8,189 nucleotides of DNA from Oscillospiraceae bacterium (GTDB taxonomy: Bacteria; Bacillota; Clostridia; Oscillospirales; Oscillospiraceae). The DNA lies in contig JAEDIN010000056.1 of NCBI GenBank assembly GCA_016292445.1, forward strand, positions 1 through 8,189. The letters are read 5' to 3'. Below the pieces are notes generated by a model. The model searched no databases, was not told the origin of the DNA, and worked only from the letters and a program-made list of their open reading frames with translations. Position numbers and translations under genes: made by a program. Of the stretch, positions 6,443 to 8,189 are shown piece by piece. Numbering within the stretch: the first letter of the stretch is position 1; the number at the start of each line of letters is the position of its first letter.

Positions 6443-7169
6443 ATATGGACCTCTTTTCAAAATGCACCATTATTTCTTCGATGTTGTTTCCCCAGCCTGC
6501 ATCACGGCATCTGTCGAGAAATGCCTGCTTATTTTCCGAGGCAATTACCTTGCCCTCCTTGATATAAGTTATTGTATCGGCGCATTTATCAAGGTCGGAG
6601 GTTATGTGCGTGGAGAACAAAATGGATATGCCCTTATCTGCCAGATACTCGAATACCTCGAGCAGCTCCTCTCTGGACACAGGATCAAGTCCCGAGGTCG
6701 GCTCATCGAGGATAAGAAGCTCCGCACCGTGCGACAGCGCAAGCACAAGGTTGAGCTTAACCTTCATGCCTTCGGATAATTCGCCGGGTGTTTTGCTCTC
6801 GTCAAGCGCAAACAGCTTCATGTACTTTGTATACGCCTGATCGTCCCATGTATCGTAAAACGACTTGGTGACGGCAACTATCGAGGATATCTTCTTCCTT
6901 TTATAATAATCCACCGCACCGCCGGCAAAGCCGATGCGCCGTTTTATCTCATCCTCGTGCTCTTTCAGGTCAAGACCGAAAAAGCGTATCTCGCCGGCCG
7001 AGGGATGAACGAGGTTCAGGATGGATTTGAGAGTTGTGCTCTTTCCTGCACCGTTTCTGCCGATAAAGCCCATTATCGAGCCTTTTTCGATAGAAAATGA
7101 CACATTTTCAAGCTTGAATTTGGGATATTCCTTGCACAGATTTTCTACCTGCAAAACACAGTCCATCAT
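6423..7169 (-). CDS. ABC transporter ATP-binding protein
   Basis: A 248-aa nucleotide-binding subunit that powers the neighbouring permease by ATP hydrolysis on the cytoplasmic face. Walker A is GRNGAGKST (37-45), the signature is LSEGM (131-135), Walker B is LLILDEP (151-157), the D loop is SGLD (159-162), and the switch histidine is His188 in STH. The usual Q-loop glutamine is not seen: the equivalent region reads IGFAGGAVDYY (79-89). It belongs to the small ATPases paired with ABC-2 permeases, such as YtrB- or YhcH-like proteins, which also lack large accessory domains. Two adjacent ATGs are possible. The first, at 7169, overlaps the stop of the AbrB gene by 4 bp, and AGGAGG lies 4-7 nt upstream of the pair. 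It is the second gene of a three-gene operon. Confidence 0.95.
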   Translation of the reverse strand: MMDCVLQVENLCKEYPKFKLENVSFSIEKGSIMGFIGRNGAGKSTTLKSILNLVHPSAGEIRFFGLDLKEHEDEIKRRIGFAGGAVDYYKRKKISSIVAVTKSFYDTWDDQAYTKYMKLFALDESKTPGELSEGMKVKLNLVLALSHGAELLILDEPTSGLDPVSREELLEVFEYLADKGISILFSTHITSDLDKCADTITYIKEGKVIASENKQAFLDRCRDAGWGNNIEEIMVHFEKRSIYEKAID

Positions 7170-7381
7170 TCTTCCTCCTCAAAAATCTGACTTGCAATAT
7201 CTATAAAGGCCGACTTGGGCGGTATCGCAATGCCTCTCCTGATATCGCCGAGCAAAATCAGCGTATCGCCCGGTTCGATGCCAAAAACCTCCCTTGCCTG
7301 CTTGGGTATAACGATCTGCCCCTTTTCGCCGACTGTTGCCGTCCACGCATAGCGGCCTTTTACCTTTTTAAGCTTTTTCAT
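7166..7381 (-). CDS. AbrB/SpoVT-type DNA-binding regulator
   Basis: A 71-aa protein built of one swapped-hairpin AbrB domain (about residues 12-55). Diagnostic residues are VGEKGQIVIPKQAREVFGI (17-35) and EPGDTLILLGD (36-46). The C terminus is very acidic (FEEEE). Such proteins form dimers or tetramers that bind promoter DNA. I chose the ATG at 7381 because GGAG lies about 8 nt upstream and the domain starts soon after. A longer form from 7441 would begin inside the promoter and add residues unlike the family. It leads the operon with the ABC ATPase and permease. It probably controls its own promoter, where a palindrome covers the -10 box. It is too far from MazE to call an antitoxin, and no toxin gene is adjacent. 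Confidence 0.92.
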   Translation of the reverse strand: MKKLKKVKGRYAWTATVGEKGQIVIPKQAREVFGIEPGDTLILLGDIRRGIAIPPKSAFIDIASQIFEEEE

Positions 7382-7420
7382 AGTATCATCTCCGTATGGA
7401 ATATATGAAAAGTATGATTT

Positions 7421-7436
7421 GTATAACTTTTTATAC
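7421..7436. promoter_or_regulatory. Palindromic operator candidate at the AbrB-ABC promoter
   Basis: GTATAACTTTTTATAC is a perfect 6-bp inverted repeat with a 4-bp spacer and fully covers the -10 box (7430-7435). A protein bound here would block RNA polymerase. The AbrB protein encoded downstream is the simplest candidate, and the Xre proteins are alternatives. Part of the symmetry is expected from an A/T-rich -10 region, so this is suggestive only. Confidence 0.5.
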
Positions 7437-7458
7437 CACACTTACCTGCATAAGTCAA
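7430..7458 (-). promoter_or_regulatory. Promoter of the AbrB-ABC operon
   Basis: On the minus strand, TTGACT (7453-7458) and TATAAA (7430-7435) are 17 bp apart. The -35 box abuts the T tract of the upstream Xre terminator, so this operon has its own start. The leader to the AbrB gene is about 40 nt. Confidence 0.85.
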
Positions 7459-7496
7459 GAAAAAAGTTCCGCAACCGTTTAATTGCGAAACTTTTT
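7459..7496 (-). terminator. Intrinsic terminator of the first Xre gene
   Basis: A 14-bp stem (minus-strand AAAAAGTTTCGCAA, 7483-7496, with TTGCGGAACTTTTT, 7461-7474) contains one T-G pair and has an 8-nt loop. TTTTTT follows on the minus strand. It begins 3 bp past the stop codon at 7500 and closes this gene off from the AbrB-ABC operon. Confidence 0.93.
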
Positions 7497-7499
7497 GAG

Positions 7500-7934
7500 T
7501 CAGTCTTTTTTGTGTGTTTCCTCTTTTTGGGCCGAGTAGGTAATTACGGCAGCAACGCCGATGCCCATCAGCAGCCACGGTGTTGCTGCTTGACAAAAGT
7601 CCTTGAATTCGCCTCCAACTATCATGCTTGCAATATAAGCCGCCATAACTACAATACAAAAAATTGCCGTTATGAGAATAAGTCTCTTATTGCTTTTTAA
7701 ATCATTTGCGTCCTTCTTAACCTTTTCTGTCATTTTCGGATCACCTTTCAATAATTCATCAAGGCTGATTTGGTAAAGGTCGCTTAGACTAATAAGACTG
7801 GCTATGTCGGGCAGTGTTTTGCCGTTTTCCCAATGAGAGAGAGTCACGCGGGATACCATGATGTTCTCGGCTACCTGCTCCTGCGTCATTCCAGATACCG
7901 TTCTGGCCTGTTTAAGTCTTTCGCTAATTTCCAT
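7500..7934 (-). CDS. Xre-family regulator with two membrane helices
   Basis: A 144-aa protein with the same plan as the Xre protein at 5234-5701. It has an HTH_3 domain at about 5-64 (MTQEQVAENIMVSRVTLSHW and ENGKTLPD), then a lysine-rich linker (70-84). Two hydrophobic segments follow at about 84-106 and 116-134. The tail is charged and ends in HKKD. It is probably a membrane-tethered DNA-binding protein. The ATG at 7934 has AAGGTGG about 8 nt upstream. It is a single-gene unit between its own promoter and a strong terminator. A perfect TGTAAAA-N4-TTTTACA palindrome just after the -10 box suggests self-repression. Placement next to the AbrB-ABC operon suggests that it senses the compound handled by the transporter, which is inference. 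Confidence 0.9.
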   Translation of the reverse strand: MEISERLKQARTVSGMTQEQVAENIMVSRVTLSHWENGKTLPDIASLISLSDLYQISLDELLKGDPKMTEKVKKDANDLKSNKRLILITAIFCIVVMAAYIASMIVGGEFKDFCQAATPWLLMGIGVAAVITYSAQKEETHKKD

Positions 7935-7993
7935 TGTTCAAACCACCTTGTGACTGAAATTCTATCCGAAACCCGACGCATTGTCGATTAAAC

Positions 7994-8037
7994 AGCTTTT
8001 ACAATGCACCCTTTTGGGCTGTAAAAAAGCTTTTACA
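7994..8037. repeat. Repeated AGCTTTTACA operator-like sites
   Basis: AGCTTTTACAA occurs twice in direct orientation (7994-8004 and 8028-8038), 34 bp apart. The second copy is one arm of the perfect palindrome TGTAAAAAAGCTTTTACA (8020-8037). The sites lie in the untranslated leader of the Xre gene, just downstream of its -10 box. This fits an operator bound by an HTH dimer, with an extra half-site nearer the gene. Confidence 0.65.
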
Positions 8038-8042
8038 AGCTG

Positions 8043-8051
8043 ATTATACCA
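8043..8051 (-). promoter_or_regulatory. Extended -10 promoter of the first Xre gene
   Basis: On the minus strand, a perfect TATAAT (8043-8048) is preceded by TGG, giving the extended -10 form TGNTATAAT. No good -35 box is found 16-18 bp upstream. The start should fall near 8036, inside the palindrome at 8020-8037, so a bound repressor would block initiation. The leader to the ATG is about 100 nt. Confidence 0.7.
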
Positions 8052-8070
8052 CACAAACGGCGTTTTCGGA

Positions 8071-8189
8071 CTACTTTTTTTCGATATAATTGGGGAAGCG
8101 CCTTGCCGCAAGTGACAGCCCATTTTTGCTCCGGAAAACCGAGTGTCCTTGCAGCTTAGCTGCTGCGGACCTTGCGTCTAAAAACATGC
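8071..8189 (-). other. Window-edge stretch: possible ORF tail, not recognised
   Basis: One minus-strand frame stays open from the window edge to a TAG at 8071-8073, about 39 codons. It ends in ARRFPNYIEKK. It could be the last part of a gene whose start lies outside the window, or a chance opening. I do not recognise the peptide and no terminator follows it. The stretch also holds a 26-nt hairpin (8145-8170) with 4-bp and 5-bp stems, an AA bulge and a 6-nt loop. CCTTGC occurs three times (8101-8106, 8147-8152, 8170-8175 on the plus strand). A structured intergenic element is therefore an equal option. Confidence 0.25.

Noticed and set aside
6443..6460. TTG start of the ABC permease at 6460
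   Set aside because: The ATG at 6442 is correctly spaced from AGAGG, and the TTG would place that site inside the coding region.
7166..7381. Toxin-antitoxin system with the AbrB/MazE-like protein as antitoxin
   Set aside because: The next gene is an ABC ATPase and no small toxin gene is adjacent.
7382..7441. Longer AbrB start at 7441 (20 extra residues)
   Set aside because: The extension lies on the -10 box and the 5' leader of the transcript and lacks a good ribosome binding site. The ATG at 7381 has one.
7378..7659. 93-codon minus-strand frame overlapping the Xre gene end and terminator
   Set aside because: It crosses a strong terminator and a promoter and is out of frame with the Xre gene.
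8085..8090. Plus-strand TATAAT that might drive a divergent transcript
   Set aside because: No -35 box is found at 16-18 bp and no plus-strand gene follows before the window ends.
1..8189. CRISPR arrays, insertion sequences, integrases or attachment sites
   Set aside because: No regularly spaced repeats, transposase motifs or terminal inverted repeats were seen. The tRNA-Gln 3' end is at the window edge, so integration there cannot be judged.

Overview
This 8.2 kb window comes from a low-to-mid GC Firmicute, most likely a clostridial (Oscillospirales-like) gut or anaerobic bacterium. The evidence is a PyrR-type attenuation leader in front of pyrR, a SAM-I (S-box) riboswitch in front of metK, AGGAGG-type ribosome binding sites, TTGACA/TATAAT promoters, two membrane-anchored Xre regulators and an AbrB-ABC cassette of clostridial type. 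No marker fixes genus or species. Every gene I can support is on the minus strand, so transcription runs from high to low coordinates.

Layout, in the direction of transcription. (1) 8189-7935: the window edge, with a doubtful ORF tail and a hairpin, then the promoter and a palindromic operator candidate of an Xre regulator. (2) 7934-7459: the Xre regulator with two C-terminal membrane helices, closed by a strong intrinsic terminator. (3) 7458-5789: a promoter with a palindrome over its -10 box, then three overlapping genes: a 71-aa AbrB-type regulator, an ABC ATPase and a six-helix ABC-2 permease. (4) 5701-5234: a second Xre regulator of the same architecture. (5) 5207-2347: a consensus promoter, SAM-I riboswitch and terminator, then the tightly packed operon metK - DUF1643 gene - omega-amidase/Nit2-like hydrolase. 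(6) 2297-141: a promoter whose -35 box lies inside a hairpin, a PyrR-binding loop and attenuator, pyrR, uraA and an intrinsic terminator. (7) 116-2: a consensus promoter and tRNA-Gln(CUG).

Three regulatory logics sit side by side. Pyrimidine salvage and uptake (pyrR-uraA) should be shut off by PyrR-UMP through premature termination. SAM synthesis, with its two translationally coupled followers, should be shut off by SAM through the S-box. The ABC exporter cassette is bracketed by two Xre proteins that look membrane-tethered and is led by its own AbrB regulator, which suggests an envelope-stress or toxic-compound response. The two Xre upstream regions share a TTTTACA motif, and the 10-mer AGCTTTTACA occurs three times, twice at one Xre promoter and once in the end of the permease gene.

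Most of the window is well-understood housekeeping DNA. The parts most worth a second look are the Xre/AbrB/ABC/Xre block with its shared motif, the unexplained partnership of DUF1643 and an omega-amidase with metK, the hairpin at 2268-2297 that is both promoter and opposite-strand terminator, and a near-duplicate in the metK leader that could form a non-standard switch.
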